54,035 bases of DNA from an uncultured Clostridia bacterium (lineage in GTDB: Bacteria; Bacillota; Clostridia; Oscillospirales; Oscillospiraceae), in NCBI GenBank assembly GCA_946550725.1, contig CAMNQX010000012.1, forward strand, positions 1 to 54,035, in the 5' to 3' direction. Below the pieces are notes generated by a model. It was not told the DNA's origin. It did no database searches and was given only the letters and a program-made list of their open reading frames with translations. This document shows positions 24,391-32,335 of the stretch, one piece after another. A program made the translations under genes and the position numbers. Each line of letters opens with the position of its first letter. The first letter of the stretch is position 1.

Positions 24391-25197
24391 TCAATACTTC
24401 TTATCCAGCTCCGCGACAAGCCCGGCGAGGGCGCCGTCCTCGCTGGGAGGCAAAAGGTGCGCGCCCCAGTCCTTGACCTCCTGGGCGCAGTCGGCGGGGG
24501 CGTAGGGCACAGCGGACACCGCCAGCATGGGGAGGTCGTTTTGGTTGTCCCCCACGCAGTAGAGGTTTTCCCGGCGAACGCCCAGCTTCTCAGCCAGGCG
24601 CAGGACCATGCCGCCCTTGGTGGTCCCCTTTCCCGTCAGCTCCAGCATATGAAAGTTGGAAAAGATGGCCTCGTAGCGGTCTCCCCAGCGTTCTAAAATC
24701 AGCCTTTGGGCCTCCTTCAGGACGCTGTTTTTCTGGTGGAGAATGGCCTTGCCCCAGGGCTGTGGCATGGCGGCGATCTCCCGCTCCTCGGCGGTGCACT
24801 TCGCCCGCTCCAGGTGGAACCACGTCCACTCGTTGGGATTCCAGATGTAGATGTCCTCCCCGTGGTAGGCCTCCAGACCCACCTCCGGGATGGCTTTTGT
24901 CAATTCCACCAGGTCGTCCGCGATGGTCTCGGGCACGGTGCGCTCCTCTACCAGGACCTCCCGGGAGAAGTCGTAGAGCTGCGCGCCGTTGGCCAGGATC
25001 ACCGGGGCGTTGGGCCTTGCCATGTCCACATAGCGGCGGAAGGTGGTGCGGGCGCGGCCGGTGGCGATGGTGAAAACGCCGCCCTCAGATTGGAAATAGG
25101 CCACCGCCTGGCGGTTGGCCTCAGGGAGGACGTGGGACGCGGGAAAGAAGGTGTCGTCAAAGTCGCTGGCGATCATCACTCCGTCAAATTTGCCCAT
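24391..25197 (-). CDS. HAD-superfamily phosphatase (Cof type)
   Basis: 268 residues with the Cof-type HAD layout: motif I IASDFDDTFF (nucleophile Asp), motif II TIATGRART, motif III Lys region, and motif IV NLYCVGDNQNDLPML. The C2-type cap lies between motifs II and III (about residues 85-190). It starts 20 bp after thiT on the same strand with no terminator between them, so TPP should control it as well. A role in thiamine or pyrimidine phosphate handling is therefore possible, but that is inferred only from position; Cof-type enzymes are broad. Confidence 0.88.
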   Translation of the reverse strand: MGKFDGVMIASDFDDTFFPASHVLPEANRQAVAYFQSEGGVFTIATGRARTTFRRYVDMARPNAPVILANGAQLYDFSREVLVEERTVPETIADDLVELTKAIPEVGLEAYHGEDIYIWNPNEWTWFHLERAKCTAEEREIAAMPQPWGKAILHQKNSVLKEAQRLILERWGDRYEAIFSNFHMLELTGKGTTKGGMVLRLAEKLGVRRENLYCVGDNQNDLPMLAVSAVPYAPADCAQEVKDWGAHLLPPSEDGALAGLVAELDKKY

Positions 25198-25217
25198 ACG
25201 CGTCCCCCCTTGTCATA

Positions 25218-25793
25218 TTAGTTTTGCTTTTGCAGAACGTTCTTCTCAATGGCTGGAACAGCCTGGAATATCCCCAGCACGATCAGATCCACCGCCATCA
25301 CCAGCACGGACAGCAGACCGTTATAGATGGCAGAATACACCCAGGGATTTACCATAGCAAGACCAAGGAAGCTCTCGGGCATATACTCCCCCCAGATCAC
25401 CGCGCCAGCCAGCCACATGGGCACGAAACGGGCCGCTGTGGCAATTGCCGTGCCCCACAGCCAGCCCAGCTTCTTCCCCGCGGCGAAGCCGCATACAAAC
25501 ACCAGCGCGTAGGCCAGGATGTAGTCCAGCAACATGGACTGCACAGAGATGGCAAGCCCGCCGCCCAGGAAAAATTGAAGAACGCCGTTGGTGACGCACA
25601 CCAGCGCGCTCCACTTGGGTCCCCAGCGCAGGCAGTAGACAAGAATGGGGATCATGGCCAAGTCTACCGAGCCTCCGGCGGGGAAGCGGTAAAAGGGCGG
25701 GACCAGCGCGTCCAGCGCCCAGGCCAGGGCAATCATGATCGCCCCTTCGATCAGCGCCCGCAGGGCAAGATGGGACTTTGTGTTGCTTTGCAT
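25218..25793 (-). CDS. thiT: Thiamine ECF transporter S component ThiT
   Basis: A 191-residue membrane protein with about six hydrophobic segments, the substrate-binding subunit of an ECF-type vitamin importer that works with a shared EcfA/A'/T module coded elsewhere. The family-like parts FPAGGSVDLAMIPILVYCLR and the loop LDYILAYALVFVCGFAAG are present. The TPP riboswitch directly upstream strongly supports thiamine as substrate. AGGAGG lies before the ATG, directly after the U-tract of the riboswitch terminator. Confidence 0.92.
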   Translation of the reverse strand: MQSNTKSHLALRALIEGAIMIALAWALDALVPPFYRFPAGGSVDLAMIPILVYCLRWGPKWSALVCVTNGVLQFFLGGGLAISVQSMLLDYILAYALVFVCGFAAGKKLGWLWGTAIATAARFVPMWLAGAVIWGEYMPESFLGLAMVNPWVYSAIYNGLLSVLVMAVDLIVLGIFQAVPAIEKNVLQKQN

Positions 25794-25800
25794 ATGTCGT

Positions 25801-25845
25801 TCCTCCTAAAAAAATGTACCGCAGTCACCAGATAGGCGCGGTACA
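25801..25845 (-). terminator. Riboswitch terminator hairpin abutting the thiT ribosome site
   Basis: On the minus strand TGTACCGC (25845-25838) pairs perfectly with GCGGTACA (25822-25815), followed by seven U residues (25814-25808) and then AGGAGG (25806-25801). This is the off-state of the TPP riboswitch. Being so close to the Shine-Dalgarno, the hairpin might also affect translation. Confidence 0.85.
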
Positions 25846-25868
25846 AGGAGACGACTTTTATGTCGAAT

Positions 25869-25966
25869 ACACTCGCTACGCCGGCATTACCCGGATCAGC
25901 TTGGAGGGACCGGAGGGGGCAATACCCCTCGCATCACAGCCGGACTTGCGTCCAGCGCCCCTGATA
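25869..25966 (-). ncRNA. TPP riboswitch (thi-box aptamer)
   Basis: On the minus strand the conserved 3' part CTGATCCGGGTAATGCCGGC followed by GTAGCGA (25899-25873) matches the thi-box consensus for pyrophosphate binding and helices P4/P5. Upstream, CAGGGGCGC starts the aptamer. The HMP-binding motif reads GGCTGTGATG (25941-25932), where the common form has CTGAGA, so one base differs. A strong promoter lies upstream and an intrinsic terminator downstream. TPP binding should stop transcription of thiT and the genes after it. Confidence 0.92.
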
Positions 25967-25990
25967 TCCTGTTGTCTGCGGTCAAGTGTC

Positions 25991-26019
25991 ATTGTACGAC
26001 AACGCCGGGAGGTTGTCAA
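25991..26019 (-). promoter_or_regulatory. Sigma-A promoter of the TPP-riboswitch transcript
   Basis: TTGACA (26019-26014), 17 nt, TACAAT (25996-25991) on the minus strand. The TGA stop codon of the rluD-like gene (26018-26016) lies inside the -35 box, which is itself in the loop of a perfect 10-bp hairpin (26003-26030). Confidence 0.8.
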
Positions 26020-26030
26020 CCCTCCCGGCG
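26003..26030. other. Perfect 10-bp inverted repeat around the rluD stop and thiT -35 box
   Basis: CGCCGGGAGG (26003-26012) and CCTCCCGGCG (26021-26030) enclose the 8-nt TTGTCAAC. It may end the upstream transcript in part, but no U-tract follows on the minus strand. Confidence 0.75.
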
Positions 26031-26921
26031 GCGTAGTTTCTCTAAAATCGCGGTAAAATAGGGCGGCAAATCACAGCGCACCGTCAGGCGCTCCCCGGTG
26101 GCCGGGTGGACAAAGGACAGCTCCTTGGCGTGGAGGCACTGTCCCTCCAGCCCCGGATAGCCCTTGGGGCTGCCGTACACCTGGTCCCCCAGCAGCGGGT
26201 GGCCCAGGTGGGCCATGTGGACGCGGATCTGATGGGTGCGGCCCGTCTCCAGGCGGAAGGAGGCGTAGGTGTACCCGGCGAACCGCTCCAGCACGGCGTA
26301 ATGGGTCACCGCCTCCCTGCCCCCCGCCACCACCGCCATCTTCTTGCGGTCCTTGGGGTTGCGGTCCAGCGGGGCGTTCACCGTCCCCTCGTCCTCTCGG
26401 AGATTTCCCACCACCACGCCGTGGTAAAGCCGGTAGAGGGAGTGGTCCTGGAGCTGGGCGGCCAGGGACAGGTGGGCGCGGTCTGTCTTGGCGGCGATGA
26501 GCAGGCCGGAGGTGTCCTTGTCGATGCGGTGGACGATGCCGGGGCGCACCACCCCGTTGATGCCGGACAGTGTACCGGAACAATGATGCAGCAACGCGTT
26601 GACCACCGTGCCTGAGCTGTGCCCCGGCGCGGGATGGACCACCATACCCACAGGCTTATTGAGGACGATGACCTCGTCGTCCTCATAGACCACGTCCAGC
26701 GGGATGTCCTCCGGCTGGGCCTCCAACGGCTCCGGCTCGGGGAGGTCGATGTCGATCTCCGTCCTGGCGGGGAGCTTGTCTTTTTTGGTGAGAGCCTTCC
26801 CCTGCCAGGTCACAAGCCCCGCCTCGCAGAGCTTTTGGGCGGCGGAGCGGCTCAGGCCCTCCACCGCGACGGCCAGAGCCGCGTCCAGGCGGAGGTTTTC
26901 CGTCTCAATGGTCAGCTTCAT
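26016..26921 (-). CDS. RluA/RluD-family pseudouridine synthase
   Basis: 301 residues from ATG 26921, placed nine bases after AAGGAG; the longer frame runs into lspA. The N-terminal S4 domain (residues 1-70, LRLDAALAVAVEGLSRSAAQ) binds RNA. The catalytic domain has VVHPAPGHSSGTVVNALLHH, the active-site Asp loop VHRIDKDTSGLLIAAKT, and the C-terminal TGRTHQIRVHMAHLGHPLLG. Members modify uridines in 23S rRNA (RluD) or tRNA; the target here is not determined. It overlaps the end of lspA by 17 bp, the usual lspA-rluD pairing. Confidence 0.93.
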   Translation of the reverse strand: MKLTIETENLRLDAALAVAVEGLSRSAAQKLCEAGLVTWQGKALTKKDKLPARTEIDIDLPEPEPLEAQPEDIPLDVVYEDDEVIVLNKPVGMVVHPAPGHSSGTVVNALLHHCSGTLSGINGVVRPGIVHRIDKDTSGLLIAAKTDRAHLSLAAQLQDHSLYRLYHGVVVGNLREDEGTVNAPLDRNPKDRKKMAVVAGGREAVTHYAVLERFAGYTYASFRLETGRTHQIRVHMAHLGHPLLGDQVYGSPKGYPGLEGQCLHAKELSFVHPATGERLTVRCDLPPYFTAILEKLRRREG

Positions 26922-27417
26922 CCGTCGGCTCCTTGTCTTTCTTCGACGACTTAAACTGCACATAGAAGAGGTATGCGCAGTAGCCGATCACGCCGCCCAC
27001 CACCCACATATCCGCCACGTTGAACACCCCGAAGCGGATGAAGGTGAAGTTGAACATATCGGTGACCGCGCCGAAGGCGGCCCGGTCGATGAGGTTGCCT
27101 GCCGCCCCCGCCAGCACGCAGGTGAGGCACAGGCGGGAGAAGGCGTTGGTGGTCACGTAGTCGCCCCAAAGGCACACCGCCAGCAGGACGGTGGCCGCGG
27201 CGGACAGCGCCGTCAACAGCCAGGTCTGCTCCGACAGCACAGAGAACGCCCCCCCGGTGTTTTGCAGGTGGTAAAGCTCGATGAAGTAAGGAATGAAGGG
27301 CCGGGTCTCCCCCAGGGCCATAGCCGAGCGCACCCACAGCTTCACCAGCTGGTCGGCAACCACCAACACCACCGCCAGCAGATACCAGGGCCACACGCGC
27401 TTACATTTTTCCTTCAA
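26905..27417 (-). CDS. lspA: Lipoprotein signal peptidase (signal peptidase II)
   Basis: 170 residues. The likely start is TTG 27417, downstream of AAGGAGGG and overlapping the ileS stop; an ATG nearby is out of frame. The membrane aspartyl protease cuts prolipoprotein signal peptides. Catalytic Asps lie in AAGNLIDRAAFG and FNVADMWVVGG; QNTGGAFSVL is the conserved N-terminal motif. Four hydrophobic segments are present. The C-terminus is charged (KSSKKDKEPTDEADH). It lies between ileS and the pseudouridine synthase gene, a common order. Confidence 0.93.
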   Translation of the reverse strand: MKEKCKRVWPWYLLAVVLVVADQLVKLWVRSAMALGETRPFIPYFIELYHLQNTGGAFSVLSEQTWLLTALSAAATVLLAVCLWGDYVTTNAFSRLCLTCVLAGAAGNLIDRAAFGAVTDMFNFTFIRFGVFNVADMWVVGGVIGYCAYLFYVQFKSSKKDKEPTDEADH

Positions 27418-27418
27418 T

Positions 27419-30214
27419 TTAGCCCTCCTTGGACAGCACGGAGGCACAGCGGGGACACAGGCCATCCCCGTTCACATAAGCATCGAATTTCCAGCACCGC
27501 TGGCATTTTTCCCCCTGGGCAGGCTCTACCTTCACGGTAAGCCCGGGCACCGCCTCTCCGGCGAATCCCTCGATGGGGCTGTCCGTCCTGGTCAGCTGAG
27601 ATACGATGCACAGATCCGCCAGCTCCCCCGCGTCAAATTCTCCCAATGCGTATTGGACCTCTTCCGCCTCAGCGGCAAAGTGGAGAGTCACCGCCGCCTC
27701 CAGGCTCTTTTTGATGCCCTGCTCAGCCCGGGCCAGCTCCAACGCCTTGTTCACATCGTTTCGCAAGGCGATCAGCGCATCCCAGCGCGCCCCTTCTTCC
27801 TTGGAAAGGGCCAGGGCGGGGTCAAAGTCCGGCATATCGTTCAGAAGGACGCTCTCGGCGTTGTCCGTCTTGGCGTGGGGCATAGCCAGCCAAATCTCCT
27901 GGGAAGTAAAGGCCAGAATGGGAGCTACCAGCCGGGTCAGGCCGTCCAGGATATGGTACAGCGCACTCTGGGCGCTCTTGCGTCCGGCGGCGTCGCCGCA
28001 GTAGAGGCGGTCCTTGATCACGTCCAGGTAGAAGTTGGACATCTCCACCACGCAGAAGTTGTAAATGGAGCGGTAGACCACATGGAAGTCGTAGGTGGTA
28101 TAGGCGGCGCGGCAGGTCTTGGCCAGGGCGTTGAGCTGGGCCACCGCCCACTTGTCCAGGTCCATCAGCTCCTGAGTGGGGGTGGCGTTGTCGGGGTCGA
28201 AGCCGTTCAGATTGCCCAGCATATACCGGGCGGTGTTGCGAATTTTCAGATACGCCTGGGAGAGCTGCTTCAAGATCTCCGGGGAGATGCGCATATCCTG
28301 GGTGTACTCCGCGCTGGCCACCCACAGCCGCAGGATGTCCGCGCCGTACTGGCTCAACACGTCGTCGGGAGAGACGGCGTTGCCCAGAGACTTGTGCATC
28401 ACCTTGCCCTCGCCGTCCACCGTCCAGCCGTGGGTGACGATCTGCTTGTAGGGGGCCACGCCGTTGCAGGCGATGGAGGTGAGCATGGAGGACTGGAACC
28501 AGCCCCGGTACTGGTCGCCGCCCTCCAGATAGAGGTCGGCGGGGTATTTCAGATAGTCCCGCTCGTCGGCCACAGCGGCCCATGTGGAGCCGGAGTCAAA
28601 CCACACATCCATGATGTCCGTTTCCTTGGTGAAGTGGGTGTGGCCGCAGTGGGGGCACTTGGTACCCGCAGGGGCGAGCTGGTCGGGGTCGGAGTCGAAC
28701 CAGATGTTGGACCCGTGCTCCCGGAAGAGCTTCGCCACATGGGCGATGGTCTCGGGGGAGATGACCTCGTGGCCGCACTCAGCGCAGTACAGCATAGGGA
28801 TGGGCACGCCCCACACCCGCTGGCGGGAGATGCACCAGTCGGAGCGCTCGGAGATCATGGAGATCATCCGCTCCTTGCCCCACTCGGGCTTCCACCAGAT
28901 GCCGTCGCAGGAGTCCACCGCCGCCTTCTTGATGGCGTCCACGCTGCAGAACCACTGCTCGGTGGCCCGGAAGATGATGGGGTTCTTGCACCGCCAGCAG
29001 TGGGGATAGCTGTGGGTGATGTTCTCCTTGCTCAAAAGCGCGCCACAGGCCTCCAGGTCGGCGATGACCAGGTCGTTGCCCTTGGCGTAGTAGTTGCCGT
29101 TGTACCGCTCGTCGGTCATCACTCCCTTGGCGTTGACAGGCACAGGCACGCCGATGTGGGTGAGGCCCTGCTTGTCGTAGCTCTGGCAGATATAGAAGTC
29201 ATCCGCGCCGAAGCCGGGGGCGGTGTGGACGCAGCCGGAGCCGGCGTCCAGCGTCACGTGGTCGCCGCACAGGATCACGCTCTCCCGGTCGAACAGCGGG
29301 TGCTTGGCAGTCATCAGCTCAAAGTCGCTGCCCTTGAGGGTTGCCAGCACCTTGCACGCGGAAAAGTCAAGTCCCGCCTGCTTGCACACGCCCTCTGCCA
29401 GGTCCTTGGCCAGGATGTAGACCTCGCCGTTAGGAGCCTCCAGCAGAACATAATCGAAGGCGGCGTTGACGCAGATGGCCATGTTTCCGGGGATGGTCCA
29501 GGGGGTGGTGGTCCAGATGACGAAGGAGAGCTTTTTCACATCGCAGTACTGCCCCAGCTTGCCCTTGTCATCGGCCACAGGGAACTTCACAAAGATGGTG
29601 GTGCAGGGGTCGTCCTGGTACTCGATCTCCGCCTCGGCCAAAGCGGTCTGGTCGGCGGGGCACCAGTAGACGGGCTTGAGGCCCTTGTAAATAAGGCCCT
29701 TCTCCGCCATCTTGCCAAAGACCTCCACCTGCCGCGCCTCGAACTCGGGCAGGAGGGTGATATAGGGGTCCTCCCACTCGCCCAGCACGCCCAGCCGCTT
29801 AAACTGCTCGGTCATTTTGGCGATATAGCCCTCGGCGTACTCCCGGCACTTGGTGCGGAACTCCGCCGTGGTCATCTCGTCCCGTTTCACCGTCTTGTCC
29901 TTCAAAACGGCGGTCTCGATGGGCAGGCCGTGGGTGTCCCAGCCGGGGACGTAGGGGGCCTGGAAGCCCGTCATGTTCTTGGACTTGACGATGATGTCCT
30001 TCAAAATTTTGTTCATGGCGGTGCCGATGTGGATGTTGCCGTTGGCATAGGGAGGGCCATCGTGAAGGACGAACTTGGGCTTGCCATCGTTGCGCGCCAC
30101 CATCTTGTGGTAGAGGCTCTGGAGGGCGGGCAGCATCTCCGGCTCCCGCTTAGGCAGCCCCGCCCGCATGGGAAAGTCGGTCTGGGGAAGGTGTACGGTC
30201 TCGTTGTAGTCCAT
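27419..30214 (-). CDS. ileS: Isoleucyl-tRNA synthetase
   Basis: 931 residues from ATG 30214 (AAAGGAG nine bases before). Class I synthetase: the HIGH motif reads NIHIGTAMNKILKD (HIGT at 62-65), an editing domain follows (VWTTTPWTIPGNMAICVNAA), and the KMSKS loop reads GEGKVMHKSLGN. The C-terminus has a Cys4 zinc motif (CQRCWKF and CPRCASVL). Both class I signatures differ from the textbook form; this may be normal for the lineage and should be checked by alignment. An isoleucine T-box lies upstream, separated by an 84-codon gene. Confidence 0.97.
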   Translation of the reverse strand: MDYNETVHLPQTDFPMRAGLPKREPEMLPALQSLYHKMVARNDGKPKFVLHDGPPYANGNIHIGTAMNKILKDIIVKSKNMTGFQAPYVPGWDTHGLPIETAVLKDKTVKRDEMTTAEFRTKCREYAEGYIAKMTEQFKRLGVLGEWEDPYITLLPEFEARQVEVFGKMAEKGLIYKGLKPVYWCPADQTALAEAEIEYQDDPCTTIFVKFPVADDKGKLGQYCDVKKLSFVIWTTTPWTIPGNMAICVNAAFDYVLLEAPNGEVYILAKDLAEGVCKQAGLDFSACKVLATLKGSDFELMTAKHPLFDRESVILCGDHVTLDAGSGCVHTAPGFGADDFYICQSYDKQGLTHIGVPVPVNAKGVMTDERYNGNYYAKGNDLVIADLEACGALLSKENITHSYPHCWRCKNPIIFRATEQWFCSVDAIKKAAVDSCDGIWWKPEWGKERMISMISERSDWCISRQRVWGVPIPMLYCAECGHEVISPETIAHVAKLFREHGSNIWFDSDPDQLAPAGTKCPHCGHTHFTKETDIMDVWFDSGSTWAAVADERDYLKYPADLYLEGGDQYRGWFQSSMLTSIACNGVAPYKQIVTHGWTVDGEGKVMHKSLGNAVSPDDVLSQYGADILRLWVASAEYTQDMRISPEILKQLSQAYLKIRNTARYMLGNLNGFDPDNATPTQELMDLDKWAVAQLNALAKTCRAAYTTYDFHVVYRSIYNFCVVEMSNFYLDVIKDRLYCGDAAGRKSAQSALYHILDGLTRLVAPILAFTSQEIWLAMPHAKTDNAESVLLNDMPDFDPALALSKEEGARWDALIALRNDVNKALELARAEQGIKKSLEAAVTLHFAAEAEEVQYALGEFDAGELADLCIVSQLTRTDSPIEGFAGEAVPGLTVKVEPAQGEKCQRCWKFDAYVNGDGLCPRCASVLSKEG

Positions 30215-30243
30215 GGTGTCAGTCTCCTTTATTTGAAGTGTTT

Positions 30244-30498
30244 TCAATTTGTAGAGTAGATCATTTCGGCCTCTCCCGCAAAAAACTGAATCAATTCGTC
30301 TTTTGAAAAGGGCCAATTCTCTTCTTCCTTAAAATCCATTTCGAAAAAATCTATGATGTTCTCGCAGGCCAAAGGCATCAAATTTGCCTGATAGTGTTCC
30401 CATTCATTCTGTATTTCCCGCCAATCATGATACTCCTTCTTCGTCAGTACCATATCTCCATTATCCAAGTAGATCAGGGTCGCTTTTGTTTTTCTCAC
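30244..30498 (-). CDS. 84-aa hypothetical protein between the T-box and ileS
   Basis: GTG start at 30498, shortly after GGGAGGGG; stop 29 bp before the ileS start. The protein is acidic and Trp/Phe-rich (MRKTKATLIYLDNGDMVLTK at the start, FFEMDFKEEENWPFSKDELI later), with no membrane segment or motif I recognise. The DNA is AT-rich compared with ileS. It is the first gene after the T-box terminator, so it should be induced with ileS when charged tRNA-Ile runs low. Function unknown. Confidence 0.75.
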   Translation of the reverse strand: MRKTKATLIYLDNGDMVLTKKEYHDWREIQNEWEHYQANLMPLACENIIDFFEMDFKEEENWPFSKDELIQFFAGEAEMIYSTN

Positions 30499-30515
30499 AC
30501 CTGCCCCTCCCTAAC

Positions 30516-30756
30516 AAAAAGCGCCCTTGTCTCGTCAAGAGACAAAGGCGCAAACCTCTGCGGTACCACTCTCGTTCTGTACAGCGTACAGCACTCATTT
30601 CGTCTGTAACGGGACGACCCGCCGGGGCCTACTTGGCTTCAGCCCCATCGCTCCGAGGTGATCCTTCTCCAAGGCGCGCCCTCCGCCTTTCACCAAAACG
30701 GCGGCTCTCTTTGCGGCGCGGGCTTGGGTACTCGTCCTCTTCCCTGCGTTTTACCC
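30516..30756 (-). ncRNA. T-box leader, isoleucine specifier
   Basis: On the minus strand the T-box sequence AGAGTGGTACCGCAGAGG (30572-30555) contains UGGU, which pairs with the tRNA end. Stem I carries an AGTA bulge (GACGAGTACCC) and a specifier loop AAGGATCACC whose triplet ATC (30662-30660) is an isoleucine codon followed by a purine. The terminator pairs GCGCCTTTGTCTC (30551-30539) with GAGACAAGGGCGC (30533-30521) and ends in UUUUU (30520-30516). Uncharged tRNA-Ile would favour the antiterminator and allow transcription of the 84-aa gene and ileS. Confidence 0.93.
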
Positions 30757-30760
30757 AGCT

Positions 30761-30789
30761 ATTTTACCCGTTTTTCCCCCGCCTGTCAA
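30761..30789 (-). promoter_or_regulatory. Sigma-A promoter of the T-box/ileS transcript
   Basis: TTGACA (30789-30784), 17 nt, TAAAAT (30766-30761). Transcription should start near 30754. The stretch 30790-30893 holds the upstream region of the divergent sigma gene; I see no further clear element there. Confidence 0.85.
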
Positions 30790-30893
30790 GGGGAACGCTC
30801 CATTCTCCCCCAGCGTCCAAACAAATAATTTGACGATCCCGGTGACAAAATGGCCCGTTGCTTTGAGTTATGGGTGAAAGGAGGTGGAGGCCG

Positions 30894-31406
30894 ATGGAGA
30901 CAACACCGCTGCGTACGGGCGGTCAAGAGGAAACCGAGGCCGTGATCGCCCGGTATCAGAGCATGGTCTACGGCCTGGCCTTTGCCAAGACCGGGTCCGG
31001 AGCCGATGCGGACGACGTGTTTCAGGAGGTCTTTTTGGCCTACTGGAACGCCCAAACGAAATTTCGCGACGAGGAGCACCGCAAGGCGTGGCTGCTGCGT
31101 ACCACTATGAACCTCTCCCGGCGGGTGACCGCCGCCACGCCCCGGCGGAAAAACGTCCCTCTGGAGGACGCGGAGGCCGTGGCCGCCCCCTTCCGGGAGG
31201 AGGAGGAAAACCGGGTCTGGGCAGCCCTGCAAAGTCTGCCTGAGGAACAACGTCTGCCCATCTATCTGTTCTACTTTGAGGACCTATCCACCGAGGCCAT
31301 CGCCAAGGCCCTGCGTGTCCGTCCGGGAACGGTGCGGATGCGTATGACCCGTGGCCGGGAGCGGCTTCGGACCCTTTTGAAAGGAGACTATTTTGATGAA
31401 TCATAA
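30894..31406 (+). CDS. ECF RNA polymerase sigma factor (second pair)
   Basis: 170 residues from ATG 30894, after AAAGGAGGTGG. Region 2: YQSMVYGLAFAKTGSGADAD, DVFQEVFLAYW, KAWLLRTTMNLSRR. Region 4: YLFYFEDLSTEAIAKALRVR, PGTVRMRMTRGRERLR. It overlaps the following membrane protein gene by 11 bp, the usual ECF sigma/anti-sigma arrangement. It is a different member from the sigma factor at 5143-5628. Confidence 0.9.
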   Translation: METTPLRTGGQEETEAVIARYQSMVYGLAFAKTGSGADADDVFQEVFLAYWNAQTKFRDEEHRKAWLLRTTMNLSRRVTAATPRRKNVPLEDAEAVAAPFREEEENRVWAALQSLPEEQRLPIYLFYFEDLSTEAIAKALRVRPGTVRMRMTRGRERLRTLLKGDYFDES

Positions 31407-32334
31407 GCTGTTTGCTTCCATGAAGGAGCAGTTAAATCCCAGCCTGCAGGCCCAGGGGTCGTTACACGAGGCCCTGTCCCAGCCCGTGAAGCGCAAGTCC
31501 ATCTCCTGGCGCAAATACGCCGCCGTGGCGGCCTGCGCCGCGCTGGTTATCGCCGCCGGCAGCGCGTTCTCTCACCTGCGGGGCGGTCCGTTTCACCCTG
31601 GCCCGCCTGTTGCGGTCGCCACTCCCACCCCCGTCCCGACCTCCCAGCCCAGCGGTGAACCCCTTCACCCCCCCGACGAGTGGGAGATCACCATCCACTG
31701 GGACAATGTGGTGGTGAACGAGGCCGATGGCCTGACCCCTGATGCCACCCGGCTCTACCGCGACCCCGAGCTCTACGAGGAGACCGTCTTTGACCTGGAG
31801 GGTGTCCGGGACTACTACGGCTGGTCCTTGGCCCCCGCCTATGTTCCCGACGGTCTCACCGGGGGCGGTCACGGCCCCTATGGTTCTCTGTTCCGGGACA
31901 GAACCACCGGGGAGGTCATTGAGGATCAGGCGGGCCGGGGCTTCTGGGTGGACTTTTGGGAGGACGGAAGCCCCAAGTCCGACGACGACATCGTGATCCC
32001 CAAAGGCTTTACCATCACGGCCTCCAGGCTGGGCATCCTCCACTGCTGCCTCCTCCCGGTGGACCAGGCGTACACCACCGACTTTTGTGGAACGGCTGTC
32101 ACCCTGAGCCACGCCTCCCTGCCCTACGGTCCCTTCGACCCGGAGAAAATGGACCCCAGCGGGCTTTATCACCTCCCCGCCGGGTACTACGACATCTATG
32201 TGGCGTCCTTCACCCTGGACGGGGTGGAGTACGAAATCCAGGCCGACCGGTTGGAGCTGGAAGAACTCATCAAGATCACCGCCTCCGCGATCTGCGGTCG
32301 CAGCGGTCTGCCTGCCTCTTTTACGGTCGGATGA
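31396..32334 (+). CDS. Membrane anti-sigma factor, putative
   Basis: 312 residues; ATG 31396 chosen after AAAGGAG. A short cytoplasmic N-terminus (1-40) is followed by one membrane helix (about 42-58, YAAVAACAALVIAAGSAF), a Pro/Thr-rich linker (about 65-95) and an extracellular domain with many acidic and aromatic residues (VRDYYGWSLAPAYVPDGLTG). No catalytic motif seen. Because it overlaps the sigma gene and has this topology, I call it the cognate anti-sigma sensor; the signal is unknown. Confidence 0.7.
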   Translation: MNHKLFASMKEQLNPSLQAQGSLHEALSQPVKRKSISWRKYAAVAACAALVIAAGSAFSHLRGGPFHPGPPVAVATPTPVPTSQPSGEPLHPPDEWEITIHWDNVVVNEADGLTPDATRLYRDPELYEETVFDLEGVRDYYGWSLAPAYVPDGLTGGGHGPYGSLFRDRTTGEVIEDQAGRGFWVDFWEDGSPKSDDDIVIPKGFTITASRLGILHCCLLPVDQAYTTDFCGTAVTLSHASLPYGPFDPEKMDPSGLYHLPAGYYDIYVASFTLDGVEYEIQADRLELEELIKITASAICGRSGLPASFTVG

Positions 32335-32335
32335 C

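Noticed and set aside
27293-30259. A plus-strand open frame of 988 codons
   Set aside because: Antisense to ileS and part of lspA. The product is His/Gly/Val-rich with no domain and no ribosome site.
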